Numbered from the stretch's first letter, positions 8,236 to 17,833 are shown. The stretch is DNA of 64,000 bases from Noviherbaspirillum autotrophicum (GCF_000818395.1 NZ_JWJG01000028.1:2884965-2948964); one strand, 5' to 3'. Translations and numbers: made by a program. Notes: generated by a model not told the origin, from the letters alone.

Positions 8236-10182
8236 TTACTTGTCTTTGACTTCCTTGAAGTCGGCGTCGACGACGTCCTCTTCCTTCGGCTTGGATTCGG
8301 ATGCGCCCGCACCGCCTGCGGCACCGGCAGCCGCACCCGCAGCGCCTGCCTGCTGCGCCTGCATGTCGGCATACATCTTCTCGCCAAGCTTCTGCGAAGC
8401 AGTCGACAGCGCGGCGACCTTGGCGTCGATGTCGGCCTTGTCGTTGCCCTTCAGGGCTTCTTCCAGGTCCTTGATCGATGCTTCGATCTTTTCCTTCTCG
8501 CCGGAGTCCAGCTTGTCGCCGTACTCGGTCAGCGCCTTGCGGGTCGAGTGCACCAGCGCGTCACCCTGGTTGCGGGCATCGGCCAGTTCCTTCAGTTTCT
8601 TGTCCTCGTCCGCGTACAGCTCGGCGTCCTTCACCATCTTCTGGATTTCCTCTTCGGTCAGACCGGAGTTGGCCTTGATGGTGATCTTGTTTTCCTTGCC
8701 GGATGCCTTGTCCTTCGCGCCGACGTGCAGGATACCGTTGGCGTCGATGTCAAAGGTCACCTCGATCTGCGGCACGCCGCGCGGCGACGGCGGAATGCCT
8801 TCGAGGTTGAACTCGCCCAGCAGCTTGTTACCGGAAGCCATTTCACGCTCGCCCTGGTAAACCTTGATGGTCACGGCCGGCTGATTGTCGTCGGCAGTCG
8901 AGAACACCTGGCTGAACTTGGTCGGAATCGTGGTGTTCTTCTGGATCATCTTGGTCATCACGCCGCCCAGGGTTTCGATACCCAGCGACAGCGGAGTCAC
9001 GTCCAACAACAGCAAGTCCTTGCGGTCGCCCGACAGCACAGAACCCTGGATTGCGGCGCCGACGGCCACGGCTTCATCCGGGTTGACGTCCTTGCGCGGA
9101 TCGCGGCCGAAGAATTCCTTCACCTTTTCTTGTACCTTCGGCATGCGGGTCATACCGCCGACCAGGATCACGTCCTGAATGTCGGAGACCTTGACGCCGG
9201 CGTCCTTGATCGCGATGCGGCACGGCTCGATGGTGCGCGTGATCAGCTCCTCGACCAGCGATTCCAGCTTGGCACGGGTGATCTTCATGTTCAGGTGCAC
9301 CGGAGCGCCATTGGCCATCGCGATGTACGGCTCGTTGATCTCAGTTTGCTGCGACGACGACAGCTCGATCTTGGCGCGCTCGGCGGATGCCTTGATGCGC
9401 TGCAGCGCGATCGCGTCCTTCGACAGGTCGAGGCCGTTGATCTTCTTGAACTCGTCAATGATGTAATCGATGATGCGCTGGTCGAAGTCTTCGCCGCCGA
9501 GGAAGGTGTCGCCGTTGGTCGACAGCACTTCGAACTGCATTTCGCCTTCGACGTCGGCGATTTCGATGATCGAGATATCGAAGGTGCCGCCGCCCAGATC
9601 ATACACAGCAATCTTGCGGTCGCCCTTGCCACTCTTGTCCAGGCCGAAGGCGAGAGCCGCCGCGGTCGGCTCATTGATGATGCGCTTCACATCGAGGCCA
9701 GCGATACGGCCGGCATCCTTGGTTGCCTGGCGCTGCGCGTCGTTGAAGTATGCCGGAACGGTAATGACGGCTTCGGTCACTTCCTCGCCGAGGTAATCTT
9801 CGGCGGTCTTCTTCATCTTGCGCAGCACTTCTGCCGACACCTGCTGTGCCGCCAGCTTCTTGTCGCGCACCTGCACCCAGGCGTCGCCGTTGTCGGCCTT
9901 GACGATCTGGTACGGCATCAGGTTGATATCCTTCTGCACTTCCTTCTCGTCGAACTTGCGGCCGATCAGGCGCTTGACTGCGTACAGCGTGTTCTTCGGG
10001 TTAGTGACCGCCTGGCGCTTGGCCGGCGCGCCGACCAGGATCTCGCCGTCATCCTGATAGGCGACGACGGAAGGCGTAGTGCGCGAACCTTCGGAGTTTT
10101 CGATAACCTTCGGCTGGCCGCCTTCCATGATGGCGACGCAGGAGTTGGTGGTACCCAAGTCAATGCCAATGATCTTGCCCAT
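8236..10182 (-). CDS. dnaK: Chaperone protein DnaK (Hsp70)
   Basis: ATP-driven chaperone for folding and heat-shock control. The 648-residue protein begins [20 protein letters not shown] (phosphate-1 motif). It contains [28 protein letters not shown] and the linker [19 protein letters not shown], then the substrate-binding domain and helical lid. The tail has the Gly/Ala-rich segment followed by [12 protein letters not shown], the typical Gram-negative end. A ribosome site AAAGGA precedes the ATG. A sigma-32-type promoter lies just upstream (10224-10251) in addition to the one before grpE. Confidence 0.98.
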   Translation of the reverse strand: MGKIIGIDLGTTNSCVAIMEGGQPKVIENSEGSRTTPSVVAYQDDGEILVGAPAKRQAVTNPKNTLYAVKRLIGRKFDEKEVQKDINLMPYQIVKADNGDAWVQVRDKKLAAQQVSAEVLRKMKKTAEDYLGEEVTEAVITVPAYFNDAQRQATKDAGRIAGLDVKRIINEPTAAALAFGLDKSGKGDRKIAVYDLGGGTFDISIIEIADVEGEMQFEVLSTNGDTFLGGEDFDQRIIDYIIDEFKKINGLDLSKDAIALQRIKASAERAKIELSSSQQTEINEPYIAMANGAPVHLNMKITRAKLESLVEELITRTIEPCRIAIKDAGVKVSDIQDVILVGGMTRMPKVQEKVKEFFGRDPRKDVNPDEAVAVGAAIQGSVLSGDRKDLLLLDVTPLSLGIETLGGVMTKMIQKNTTIPTKFSQVFSTADDNQPAVTIKVYQGEREMASGNKLLGEFNLEGIPPSPRGVPQIEVTFDIDANGILHVGAKDKASGKENKITIKANSGLTEEEIQKMVKDAELYADEDKKLKELADARNQGDALVHSTRKALTEYGDKLDSGEKEKIEASIKDLEEALKGNDKADIDAKVAALSTASQKLGEKMYADMQAQQAGAAGAAAGAAGGAGASESKPKEEDVVDADFKEVKDK

Positions 10183-10223
10183 GTTTGTATTCCTTTAAAT
10201 AAGCTGGATGTCTGATGTGTTGT

Positions 10224-10251
10224 ATATGTGGAACAAAGCGCCGGTTTCAAG
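10224..10251 (-). promoter_or_regulatory. Sigma-32-type promoter for dnaK
   Basis: Read on the minus strand: CTTGAAA (10245-10251), a 13-nt spacer, then CCACATAT (10224-10231). The E. coli sigma-32 consensus is CTTGAAA-N13-17-CCCCATNT, so the -35 is exact and the -10 differs at one position. It lies about 40 bp before the dnaK ATG, in the grpE-dnaK spacer. Confidence 0.7.
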
Positions 10252-10269
10252 CACTTTCAAACCTTATTT

Positions 10270-10872
10270 TTATTGCGCTACCGTGACCAAGGCTGGACGC
10301 AACAGACGGTCGGCAATCGTGTACCCCTTCTGTAGCACATTGACGATGGTGTTCGCTTCCTGCTGGGCCGGCACCATGGAGATCGCCTGGTGCTTCATCG
10401 GGTCCAGCTTCTCGCCGGGCGTCGGATTAATTTCAAGCAGGCGGTTGCGTTCGAACGCGGTCGACAGCTGCTTGAGCGTCATCTCCACGCCTTCTTTCAG
10501 CGATTCCACGGACGGCGTGTCGAGCTTGAGCGCCATTTCCAGGCTGTCCTTGACAGGCACCAGGGCTTCGGCGAAGTTTTCAATTGCGAACTTGTGCGCC
10601 TTAGCAATATCGTCCTGCGCGCGACGGCGGATATTTTCAGTATCGGCCTTGGCGCGCAAATAGGCATCCTGCATTTCAGCTGCCTTTGCTTCAGCGGCTG
10701 CCAGCTTCTCTTCCCAGCTGGAACCGGACGACGGCTGCGCGCCCCCCTCGGTATCGCCCTGCTTCGGCTGCTCGGTTTTCTGTTGTTCAGCCTGTGGCTG
10801 TGCAGTCTGTTCCTGCGCCTGCTGTGCTTGCGCCTGATCAACTTGATCCTGCATTTTCTCTTGGTCTTGCAT
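10270..10872 (-). CDS. grpE: Nucleotide exchange factor GrpE
   Basis: Releases ADP from DnaK. The 200-residue protein has a long Gln/Ala/Glu-rich disordered N-terminus (about 1-55), a coiled-coil region ([20 protein letters not shown] and on), and the conserved [13 protein letters not shown]. The C-terminal beta part contains [10 protein letters not shown] and [16 protein letters not shown]. The start at 10872 was chosen over an in-frame upstream ATG at 10947. It has GGGGGA at the right distance, and the upstream stretch would place the coding region across the sigma-32 promoter. Confidence 0.95.
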   Translation of the reverse strand: MQDQEKMQDQVDQAQAQQAQEQTAQPQAEQQKTEQPKQGDTEGGAQPSSGSSWEEKLAAAEAKAAEMQDAYLRAKADTENIRRRAQDDIAKAHKFAIENFAEALVPVKDSLEMALKLDTPSVESLKEGVEMTLKQLSTAFERNRLLEINPTPGEKLDPMKHQAISMVPAQQEANTIVNVLQKGYTIADRLLRPALVTVAQ

Positions 10873-10903
10873 CACAAAAAATCCCCCAGCAATCAATAAC
10901 TTA

Positions 10904-10917
10904 GCGTTAACTAACGC
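10904..10917. repeat. Short palindrome in the grpE leader
   Basis: GCGTTA-AC-TAACGC, perfect 6-bp arms, lies 4-17 bp downstream of the sigma-32 -10 element on the transcribed side, so it would be at the very 5' end of the grpE mRNA. It does not match the CIRCE element (TTAGCACTC arms). It could be an operator or chance. Confidence 0.35.
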
Positions 10918-10920
10918 CTC

Positions 10921-10948
10921 AAATGGGGTTACTCCTCTCTTTTTCAAG
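10921..10948 (-). promoter_or_regulatory. Sigma-32 heat-shock promoter for grpE
   Basis: On the minus strand CTTGAAA (10942-10948), a 13-nt spacer and CCCCATTT (10921-10928). This is an exact match to the sigma-32 consensus. It is 48 bp upstream of the chosen grpE start, giving a short leader, and supports the shorter GrpE start. Confidence 0.9.
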
Positions 10949-10994
10949 GGGAATAATGTATTTATTGGCAGGATTTTGGCCCGTGCCGGGTCGA

Positions 10995-11035
10995 CCGGAA
11001 GCGTAAATTCTTGTTACATCCTTTACGCGTTCCGG
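10995..11035. repeat. Long inverted repeat upstream of grpE
   Basis: Arms CCGGAA-GCGTAAA (10995-11007) and TTTACGC-g-TTCCGG (11022-11035): 13 pairs with one bulged G, around a 14-nt centre. It sits about 47 bp upstream of the sigma-32 -35 of grpE and before the small plus-strand ORF at 11117. There is no U-tract, so it looks more like a DNA operator or structured element than a terminator. No known binding protein is recognised. Confidence 0.5.
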
Positions 11036-11116
11036 GGATCGCATTCTGCTTGGAACGAACTAAGATGTACTTAACAGGGCGGCAATTTTTTATTGCTCTG
11101 TAGCAAGGAGTGCATC

Positions 11117-11209
11117 ATGCGGCTACATCTTATCGCGGCGTCGATCGTCGCCTATACCTTGCTCGCCACCGCCTGGATTTGCCAAGCCAATCTGGTACCG
11201 CTGTACTGA
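11117..11209 (+). CDS. Putative 30-residue single-pass membrane microprotein
   Basis: Short ORF of 30 codons starting MRLHLIAASIVAYTLLAT and ending in LVPLY. AAGGAG lies 6 nt before the ATG, one of the best ribosome sites in the window. The peptide is almost one hydrophobic helix with a positively charged N-terminus, so it could be a small inner-membrane protein or a short secreted peptide. It lies alone in the 400-bp gap between grpE (divergent) and hemH (convergent). No family is recognised; coding is inferred from the ribosome site and the peptide's character. Confidence 0.5.
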   Translation: MRLHLIAASIVAYTLLATAWICQANLVPLY

Positions 11210-11228
11210 AGAAGCAGGCGCGTGTTCA

Positions 11229-11270
11229 TCCGGGCACAAAGACATTCGTGAGGCGCGATGCGCGCCCGGA
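11229..11270. terminator. Hairpin between the small ORF and hemH
   Basis: Arms TCCGGGC (11229-11235) and GCCCGGA (11264-11270), 7 bp, with a long loop containing a smaller GCGC hairpin. It lies between convergent transcription units, 4 bp past the hemH stop. No U-tract, so the terminator role is tentative. Confidence 0.35.
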
Positions 11271-11274
11271 CTGT

Positions 11275-12381
11275 CTATTTGCCTGCGCCCAGCAGCCTAG
11301 CCCGCTCGCGCGACGCTTCCGCCGCCATCTTTGCCTCTTCGCGCATCATCGGCGTCAGCATGGTTGGCCATCCGACGAGGTGCTGCTCGGCGATTTCCGC
11401 CAGGGCCGTGATCCACGCGGGCGTCTCGTTCAGGCAAGGAATGTAGTGAAATTCCTTGCCGCCGGCGGTCAGGAAGTCCTGCTTGGCTTCCATCGCAATT
11501 TCTTCCAGTGTTTCCAGGCAGTCGCTGGTAAATCCGGGGCACAGCACATCGACGCGCCGCACGCCATCCTTCGCCAGCTTGACGAGCGTCGGCGCGGTAT
11601 ACGGTTGCAGCCACTCCGCCTTGCCGAAGCGCGACTGGAACGTCACGATGTACTGGTCCAGGCCCAGCTTCAATTCGGCCGCAAGCAAGCGGGCCGTTTT
11701 GTGGCACTCGCAATGATACGGGTCGCCCAGCATCAGGGTCCGCTTCGGCACGCCGTGAAAGCTCATCACCAGCTTGTCCGGGCGCGCGTGCATCTCCCAG
11801 TAGGCGAGCACCGACTTCTTGAGCGCCTGGATATAAGCTTCGTGGTCGTGGTAATGCTTCACCAGGCGCAGCTCAGGGATATTCCGGATGTTCGTGTAGT
11901 GGCTGAATACCGCGTCGAAGATGGATGCCGTAGTCGTGCCCGAATATTGCGGATAGGCCGGCAGGATCAGTATGCGGTCGCAGCCATCGGCCTTCAGTTT
12001 TGCCAGCACATCCGGCAGCGCCGGAGTGCCGTAACGCATCGCATATGCAACCTGCACGTCGTGGCCGCGCTCGCCCATGTAGCCGCGCAACAGCACGGCC
12101 TGTTTTTCGGTGTGGAGCTTGAGCGGCGATCCTTCGCTGGTCCAGATCGATGCATATTTTGCTGCGGATTTGCGCGAGCGCAGCGGCAAGATGATGCCAT
12201 TGAGGATGAACCACCAAGCCGCCCTGGGAATTTCAACCACGCGGGGGTCGGACAGGAATTGCTTCAGGTAGCGCCGCACGGCCGAGGCGGTCGGCGCATC
12301 CGGGGTGCCGAGATTGACCAGCACGACCGCGGTCTTGGCCACGGCGCCGTGGGTATACGTGGGTTCCTGCATGGGACGCAT
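11275..12381 (-). CDS. hemH: Ferrochelatase
   Basis: Inserts Fe2+ into protoporphyrin IX, the last step of protoheme synthesis. The 368-residue protein shows [21 protein letters not shown] at the N-terminus, [16 protein letters not shown] with the conserved active-site His near residue 210, [16 protein letters not shown], and the signature [16 protein letters not shown] with its Glu near 290. Met4 is an alternative start. It is followed on the same strand only by the heat-shock genes; hemJ, which makes its substrate, is at 27.1 kb. Confidence 0.96.
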   Translation of the reverse strand: MRPMQEPTYTHGAVAKTAVVLVNLGTPDAPTASAVRRYLKQFLSDPRVVEIPRAAWWFILNGIILPLRSRKSAAKYASIWTSEGSPLKLHTEKQAVLLRGYMGERGHDVQVAYAMRYGTPALPDVLAKLKADGCDRILILPAYPQYSGTTTASIFDAVFSHYTNIRNIPELRLVKHYHDHEAYIQALKKSVLAYWEMHARPDKLVMSFHGVPKRTLMLGDPYHCECHKTARLLAAELKLGLDQYIVTFQSRFGKAEWLQPYTAPTLVKLAKDGVRRVDVLCPGFTSDCLETLEEIAMEAKQDFLTAGGKEFHYIPCLNETPAWITALAEIAEQHLVGWPTMLTPMMREEAKMAAEASRERARLLGAGK

Positions 12382-12445
12382 TGCGTTTGCCTATCCTTTC
12401 CTGCCGATATATCGAATCATGAAGCCGGTAGGCTTCCTGCGTGGT

Positions 12446-14092
12446 TTAGGATGCCAGCAACTCCCGCGCATGCTTGCGCGTGGTCGCCGTGATTTCGAGG
12501 CCGCCGAGCATGCGCGCAATCTCTTCGATGCGCTCCTTGCTGTCCAACGGTTCGATGCTCGATACCGTGCGGCCGTCGACGTTGCGCTTGGCAACTTGGA
12601 AATGCTGATTTGCCTGGCTCGCCACCTGCGGCAAGTGCGTCACGCACAATACCTGCCGTTCCTGCCCCAGCCTTTTCAGCAAACGTCCAACGACTTCCGC
12701 GACGCCGCCGCCGATGCCGCTGTCGACCTCGTCGAAAATCAGGGTCGGCGTGGTGGTCGCGCTGGAAGTAATTACGGAAATGGCCAGGGAAATCCGTGCC
12801 AGTTCACCGCCCGAGGCAATCTTCGCCAGCGGACGCGCACTGGTGCCGGCGTGCCCGGCCACCATGAACTCCACCTGTTCCAGCCCATGAGCGGCAGGCT
12901 CGCAATGGTTGAGCGCGACTTCGAAGCGCCCGCCCGCCATGCTCAACTCCTGCATGGCGGCTGTCACCGCATCGCTCAATGTCCTAGCTGCCGCGGCACG
13001 CGCCTTGGACAATTTTTGCGCGGCAGTCATGTAAGCCGCCTTGAGCTTGTCTTCCTGAACACGCATAGCGTCCAGATCGCTGGCGTCGGCCAGTTGCCGC
13101 AACTGCGCCGACAGCGTTGCAAATTCCTGCGGCAAGTCGTCAGGGGCGACACGGAACTTGCGGGCGGTGGAATGAATCGCTTCCAGGCGCGCCTCCACTG
13201 CCTGCAGGCGTTCCGGATCGAGCTCGACGCGGCCGAGATAATCGTTGAGCGAATACACCGCTTCCTGCAGCTGGATGCGCGCCGGCTCCAGCGCTTCGAG
13301 CACCGGCTTGAGCGCCGCATCGACATCGGCCAGCTTGCCCAGCTTCTGGGTCAGCGCGGACAACTGCGACAGCATCGGGTTGTCGGCTTCGGAGATCGCG
13401 TTCAGCGCTTCCTGCGCGCCCTCGATCAGGCTGGCGGCATGCGACAGGCGGCTGTGTTCGTTGCTGATGTCGGTCCACTCGCCCGGCTTGACCGCGAGCT
13501 TTTCCAGCTCGCCGACCTGCCACTCGAGGCGCTCGCGCTCCAGCATGACATTCCTGGCATTGACCTCGAATTCTTCGCGCTGCTTGGCCAGCGCGCGCCA
13601 TGCCTTGTACGCGGTGCCGACGGCCTTTGCCTCATCCAGCAGACCGGCCTGGCTGTCGAGCAGCACGCGCTGCGCATCGGCTTTGAGCAGCGACTGGTGG
13701 GCGTGCTGACCATGGATATCGACCAGCATTTCGCCCAGCTCGCGCAATTGCGCCGCCGTGGCGCTGATGCCGTTGATGAAGGCCTTGGAGCGGCCGGAAT
13801 TGTCGATCACGCGGCGCAGCAGCACGCCGCCGTCGTCGTTGCCGAATTCATTGTCGGCGAGCCAGGAGTCGACTTCTCCGTGCGTGGAAAACTCGGCGGT
13901 GATGTCGGCTTTCGCTGCGCCTTCTCGCACCACGCTGGCATCGCCGCGGCCGCCCAATGTGAGTGCAAGCGCATCGATCAGGATCGATTTGCCGGCGCCG
14001 GTCTCGCCGGTGAGAACCGTGAATCCGGGCGCGAACTCAAGCTCGAGGGAATCGACGATCACAAAATCGCGAATGGAAAGTGTGCGCAGCAT
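12446..14092 (-). CDS. recN: DNA repair protein RecN
   Basis: SMC-like ATPase that acts at double-strand breaks. The 548-residue length is normal. The N-terminal Walker A is LTGETGAGKSILIDAL near residue 30. A long central coiled coil (about 155-370, Glu/Leu/Ala-rich) follows. The C-terminal ATPase half has the ABC signature KIASGGELARISLAI and Walker B TLIFDEVDSGIGGG. Located between nadK (36 bp upstream) and hemH (64 bp downstream) on the same strand; nadK-recN order is conserved in Burkholderiales. Confidence 0.96.
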   Translation of the reverse strand: MLRTLSIRDFVIVDSLELEFAPGFTVLTGETGAGKSILIDALALTLGGRGDASVVREGAAKADITAEFSTHGEVDSWLADNEFGNDDGGVLLRRVIDNSGRSKAFINGISATAAQLRELGEMLVDIHGQHAHQSLLKADAQRVLLDSQAGLLDEAKAVGTAYKAWRALAKQREEFEVNARNVMLERERLEWQVGELEKLAVKPGEWTDISNEHSRLSHAASLIEGAQEALNAISEADNPMLSQLSALTQKLGKLADVDAALKPVLEALEPARIQLQEAVYSLNDYLGRVELDPERLQAVEARLEAIHSTARKFRVAPDDLPQEFATLSAQLRQLADASDLDAMRVQEDKLKAAYMTAAQKLSKARAAAARTLSDAVTAAMQELSMAGGRFEVALNHCEPAAHGLEQVEFMVAGHAGTSARPLAKIASGGELARISLAISVITSSATTTPTLIFDEVDSGIGGGVAEVVGRLLKRLGQERQVLCVTHLPQVASQANQHFQVAKRNVDGRTVSSIEPLDSKERIEEIARMLGGLEITATTRKHARELLAS

Positions 14093-14128
14093 GTGGAGTG
14101 CTTATTCGATGTGGCGAAAACAAACCCG

Positions 14129-15043
14129 CTATTTTAACTGCCCTGCCACGGACGGGTACTCGTTCCAGTGAAGCTTTTCCCGTAGGGTATGGTAATAACT
14201 CCAGCCTTGCGGATGCAGGAAGGTAATGGTGTGAGCCGAACGCCGCACCACGATGCGATCGTGGTGCTGCAGGCTGGCGAGCGACTGCATGTCGAAATTA
14301 ACACTGATGTCGCGCCCTCCCATGATCTCGATCACGATCGAACTGGAGTCGGGCACGACGATGGGACGATTGGACAAGGCATGCGGCGCAATCGGCACCA
14401 GCACGATGCCGGAAAGACTGGGATGCAGCAAGGGGCCGCCGGCCGACAATGCATAAGCGGTGGAACCGGTTGGCGTGGAAACAATCAGGCCATCCGAACG
14501 CTGGTTGTACATGAAGCGTCCATCGACCTCGACTTGCAATTCCGCCATGCCGGAAGTGGCGCCGCGCGACACGACGACATCATTGAACGCCAGCGCATGA
14601 AAAATCATTTCACCATTGCGCAGCACGGAGCCTTCCAGCAAGGCGCGCTGCTCCGACTCCAGCTTACCTTCAAGCATATCGGCCAGCAGCGGGATCATGC
14701 CTTCCTGGGAAATATCGGTCATGAAGCCAAGCCTGCCCTGATTAATGCCGATCAAGGGCACATTGTATGGCGCAAGCTGGCGCGCGATGCCGAGCATGGT
14801 ACCGTCGCCACCGAGCACGATGGCCACATCCGCGTGTTTCCCAATCTCGGCAGGCGTCATCGCGACGGCATTGCTCAGCCCGACAGTTTGTGCGGTAGCA
14901 GCCTCAAAAACAACATCGTGTCCCGATGCAACGAGAAAGGCGGCAACCTCCGACAAGGATTCGGCAATACCTGCCATATACTTGCCGACGATGGCGATGG
15001 TCTTGAAGGCAGCAGGCGGAGCAAGTGGCTTGGAAGGCAACAT
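14129..15043 (-). CDS. nadK: NAD kinase
   Basis: Phosphorylates NAD to NADP. The 304-residue protein has the catalytic GGDGT motif in [13 protein letters not shown] near residue 70, then [13 protein letters not shown], the conserved [10 protein letters not shown] and [15 protein letters not shown]. The start at 15043 ([10 protein letters not shown]) was chosen; the frame is open a little further (TTG at 15082), but that extension has no support. It is divergent from the HAD gene at 15120, leaving a 76-bp shared promoter region. Confidence 0.94.
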   Translation of the reverse strand: MLPSKPLAPPAAFKTIAIVGKYMAGIAESLSEVAAFLVASGHDVVFEAATAQTVGLSNAVAMTPAEIGKHADVAIVLGGDGTMLGIARQLAPYNVPLIGINQGRLGFMTDISQEGMIPLLADMLEGKLESEQRALLEGSVLRNGEMIFHALAFNDVVVSRGATSGMAELQVEVDGRFMYNQRSDGLIVSTPTGSTAYALSAGGPLLHPSLSGIVLVPIAPHALSNRPIVVPDSSSIVIEIMGGRDISVNFDMQSLASLQHHDRIVVRRSAHTITFLHPQGWSYYHTLREKLHWNEYPSVAGQLK

Positions 15044-15119
15044 GCAGCAGATTAGACCATAAATTGGCTGACTGTTACACAAGCCTCTCGTTGAAACGAA
15101 TCATTTAGTACCAATATGG

Positions 15120-15836
15120 ATGCATATGCCTGCTATCAAAGCCGTTCTGTTTGATCTCGACGATACGCTGTGGCCGATCGTTCCGGTCATCGAGCGCGCG
15201 GAGCACATCCTGTTCGATTGGCTGGCCGATCATGCCCCCGCCATCGCCAGCCAGTTTTCGATCGAGAGCCTGCGTGCGCGACGCCAGCAACTGATGGCAA
15301 CCGACCCGGTTTACCAACTGGATTTGCGCCGCCTGCGCCATGCCGGATTAACCGAAGCATTTCTGAATGCCGGCGAGGATGTGGCACTGGTCGACAAGGC
15401 GATGGAAATCTTCTCGCACGCGCGAAATCAGGTGACGCCGTTCGACGACGTCCTGCCGACGCTGGCGCGACTGCGCGGCTTGGTGCCGCTGGGATCGGTG
15501 TCGAATGGGGTGGCCGACCTCGAAGCGATCGGTATTGCGCATTATTTCCATGCATCTCTGGCAGCGTACCGGATTGGCTGCGCCAAGCCCGACACCGCCA
15601 TTTTTCACGCAGCCTGCGAAGCGATGGGCGTGGCACCGCAGGAAGCGGTGTACGTGGGCGACGATCCCTTGCTTGACGTACAAGGCGCACAACAAGCCGG
15701 GTTGCAAGGCATCTGGATTAACCGCCCGGAACTGGCACCGGCGCGAAAGCTACCCGCCCATGTGTGCCCGGACGCCATCTGCAATAGCTTTATTGAGCTG
15801 GAACAATGGATATACAAGCGGATAATAGAAGTCTAA
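15120..15836 (+). CDS. HAD-family hydrolase
   Basis: HAD hydrolase of 238 residues. Motif I is AVLFDLDDTLWP at residues 8-19. A helical cap follows; motif II is PLGSVSNGVADLE near 125, motif III a Lys in RIGCAKPDTAIF, and motif IV VYVGDDPLLDVQGA near 185. Cap type and length suggest a phosphoglycolate- or haloacid-dehalogenase-like subfamily, but the substrate is unknown. It lies between divergent nadK and co-directional hrcA; 74 bp with a strong stem-loop separate it from hrcA. Confidence 0.88.
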   Translation: MHMPAIKAVLFDLDDTLWPIVPVIERAEHILFDWLADHAPAIASQFSIESLRARRQQLMATDPVYQLDLRRLRHAGLTEAFLNAGEDVALVDKAMEIFSHARNQVTPFDDVLPTLARLRGLVPLGSVSNGVADLEAIGIAHYFHASLAAYRIGCAKPDTAIFHAACEAMGVAPQEAVYVGDDPLLDVQGAQQAGLQGIWINRPELAPARKLPAHVCPDAICNSFIELEQWIYKRIIEV

Positions 15837-15839
15837 CAA

Positions 15840-15866
15840 CAATCGAGCCTGAATCAGGCTTGATTG
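15840..15866. terminator. 12-bp stem-loop between the HAD gene and hrcA
   Basis: CAATCGAGCCTG (15840-15851), loop AAT, CAGGCTTGATTG (15855-15866): 12 pairs with one G-T. It begins 4 bp past the HAD stop and lies 45 bp before the hrcA ATG. There is no U-tract behind it. It may weaken read-through into hrcA or act in the hrcA leader. Confidence 0.5.
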
Positions 15867-15910
15867 CAACAACACTGGTTCCCACTGCAGCGGCTCGCTA
15901 AAATAACGAT

Positions 15911-16933
15911 ATGCAACTCGATTCTCGTGCACAAACATTACTTAAGGCATTGGTTGAACGGTATATTGCCGACGGCCAGCCGGTCGGTTCGCGTGCGCTA
16001 TCGAAAATCTCCGGCCTAGACCTGTCGCCGGCCACGATTCGCAACATCATGGCGGATCTGGAAGAAATGGGATTCGTCGCCAGTCCGCACACGTCCGCCG
16101 GCCGCGTGCCGACTCCGCGCGGCTACCGGGTGTTCGTCGACACCCTGCTGACCGTGCAGCAGATCGATGAAACCACCGTCGAATCGAAGCTGCAGCCGCG
16201 CCTGCATACCGCCTCGCAGCAAAAGATCATTGCCAATGCCGCGCAGGTCCTGTCATCGCTGTCCCAGTTCGCCGGCGTCGTGATGACGCCACGCCATGAA
16301 TCGGTGTTCCAGCAGATCGAATTCCTGCGCCTGTCCGAAAAGCGCATCCTGCTGGTGATCGTCGCCCCCAACGGCGATGTGCAGAACCGACTGCTGCTGA
16401 CCGACGTCGACTACACGCCGGCACAGCTGGTTCAGGCAGCCAACTACATCAACCAGCACTACGCCGGGGCCAGCTTCGACGACGTGCGCGCCCGCCTCCA
16501 AGGCGAGCTGCGCCAGCTGCGCGACGACATGACGCGCCTGATGCAGGCTGCAGTCGAGGCCGGCAGTGACGCGATGGCTGAGAGTTCCGACGACGTGGTG
16601 ATTTCCGGCGAACGCAATCTATTGAGCGTGACGGATCTCGCATCCAACATGACATCGCTGCGCAAGCTGTTCGACCTGTTCGAGCAAAAAACCAGCCTGA
16701 TGCAGTTGCTCGACGTATCGAGCAAGGCAAGCGGCGTGCAGATTTTCATCGGTGGCGAATCCCAGCTGGTGCCGGTCGATGAAATGAGCGTGGTGACGGC
16801 ACCGTATGAGGTGAACGGCAGGATCGTCGGCACGCTTGGCGTGATCGGGCCGACCCGCATGGCGTACGAGCGCGTGATCCCGATCGTCGATATCACGGCC
16901 AAACTTCTGTCGAGCGCGCTAAGCCACTCCTAG
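15911..16933 (+). CDS. hrcA: Heat-inducible transcription repressor HrcA
   Basis: Repressor that in other bacteria binds CIRCE elements at groESL/dnaK operons. The 340-residue protein has the winged-helix N-terminus [38 protein letters not shown] and [20 protein letters not shown], then the GAF-like core and the C-terminal [23 protein letters not shown]. No Shine-Dalgarno-like sequence is visible before the ATG. A TAAAAT box ends only 6 bp upstream, so a leaderless transcript is possible. No CIRCE is seen near any gene in the window, so its targets probably lie elsewhere. Confidence 0.96.
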   Translation: MQLDSRAQTLLKALVERYIADGQPVGSRALSKISGLDLSPATIRNIMADLEEMGFVASPHTSAGRVPTPRGYRVFVDTLLTVQQIDETTVESKLQPRLHTASQQKIIANAAQVLSSLSQFAGVVMTPRHESVFQQIEFLRLSEKRILLVIVAPNGDVQNRLLLTDVDYTPAQLVQAANYINQHYAGASFDDVRARLQGELRQLRDDMTRLMQAAVEAGSDAMAESSDDVVISGERNLLSVTDLASNMTSLRKLFDLFEQKTSLMQLLDVSSKASGVQIFIGGESQLVPVDEMSVVTAPYEVNGRIVGTLGVIGPTRMAYERVIPIVDITAKLLSSALSHS

Positions 16934-16938
16934 AAGTG

Positions 16939-17262
16939 TTACGCCATCAGTTCGGCAATGATCTTTTCATTTGCCGCATCAAGCTGCATGAACTGAACTC
17001 CCGTTCTGAAGCCGTCCGTGCCGCTCAAGATACTGTAGATAACTTTTGCGCCTAACACGACCGGCACGTGCTTTCCAGTCAACGGCGCTTCAAACGCCAC
17101 GGTACATGCCTGCCCCGCCTTCAGCTGCTCGGAAAAGAACAGGCTCAAGCCGCTGAGCGAAAGATCCATGGTGCGGCATGACAGCGGCGACCGCCCCGGC
17201 AGGATGAGCTTGGCGTGGCACCGGAATATCTTGCGCGGCAAACTTCTTGCTTCGATTTTCAT
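16939..17262 (-). CDS. PilZ-domain protein
   Basis: Small (107-residue) single-domain protein. The two c-di-GMP-binding motifs of PilZ domains are visible: RxxxR as PRKIFRCHAK near residue 10, and DxSxxG as MDLSLSGLSL near 33. The strands FRTGVQFMQL near the end fit the PilZ barrel. It is likely a cytoplasmic c-di-GMP effector; the output partner is unknown. The start at 17262 was picked over 17310 because it begins just before the RxxxR motif; no strong ribosome site is seen. It is convergent with hrcA (5-bp gap) and downstream of fur. Confidence 0.83.
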   Translation of the reverse strand: MKIEARSLPRKIFRCHAKLILPGRSPLSCRTMDLSLSGLSLFFSEQLKAGQACTVAFEAPLTGKHVPVVLGAKVIYSILSGTDGFRTGVQFMQLDAANEKIIAELMA

Positions 17263-17401
17263 TATCAAATTGCAAATATTATTTTTGTTCGGGACGCGCG
17301 AGCCCTTCAATACTACCGCCTAGCATCGGTGCAATGCCGGATGGAGCGCTGGCGAGGCCTTTGGCTGAACACCGTTGGAAAACGGCGAGTAAAGCGAGCG
17401 C

Positions 17402-17833
17402 TTAACGGTTGCGATGCGGGCAGTCAGTCTTGATGCAATGCCCGTACAGCGCCAATGCATGTTCGGCGATGTCAAAGCCGCGTTCCTTGGCTACGCGCTG
17501 CTGGCGCTTTTCGATTTCGTCGTCGAAGAATTCTTCGACGCGGCCGCAGTCCAGGCAAACCAGATGGTCGTGGTGCGAGCCTTCATTCAGTTCAAACACC
17601 GCCTTGCCGGTTTCAAAGTGATTTCGATGTAACAAACCCGCCTGTTCGAACTGGGTAAGCACGCGATAAACCGTCGCCAGGCCGACGTCCATATTTTCGG
17701 TCAACAAGATCTTGTAAACGTCTTCGGCGCTCAGATGACGTACCTGACTGTTCTGGAATATCTCAAGAATCTTCAGTCTCGGAAGGGTCGCCTTGAGGCC
17801 ACTGGCTTTCAGCTCGGAAGGATTGCTAGGCAT
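17402..17833 (-). CDS. fur: Ferric uptake regulator
   Basis: Iron-responsive repressor. The 143-residue protein has the winged helix [15 protein letters not shown] and [19 protein letters not shown], the metal-site [16 protein letters not shown] near residue 85, and the C-terminal [10 protein letters not shown] with further Cys/His. The N-terminus is slightly extended ([12 protein letters not shown]), common in betaproteobacteria. It is divergent from bamE, a conserved arrangement; its promoter is at 17864-17893. Confidence 0.95.
   Translation of the reverse strand: MPSNPSELKASGLKATLPRLKILEIFQNSQVRHLSAEDVYKILLTENMDVGLATVYRVLTQFEQAGLLHRNHFETGKAVFELNEGSHHDHLVCLDCGRVEEFFDDEIEKRQQRVAKERGFDIAEHALALYGHCIKTDCPHRNR

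Noticed and set aside
10183..11110. CIRCE element (HrcA site) near grpE or dnaK
   Set aside because: No TTAGCACTC-type arms were found; the GCGTTA palindrome near grpE does not match, and sigma-32 promoters explain heat-shock control here.
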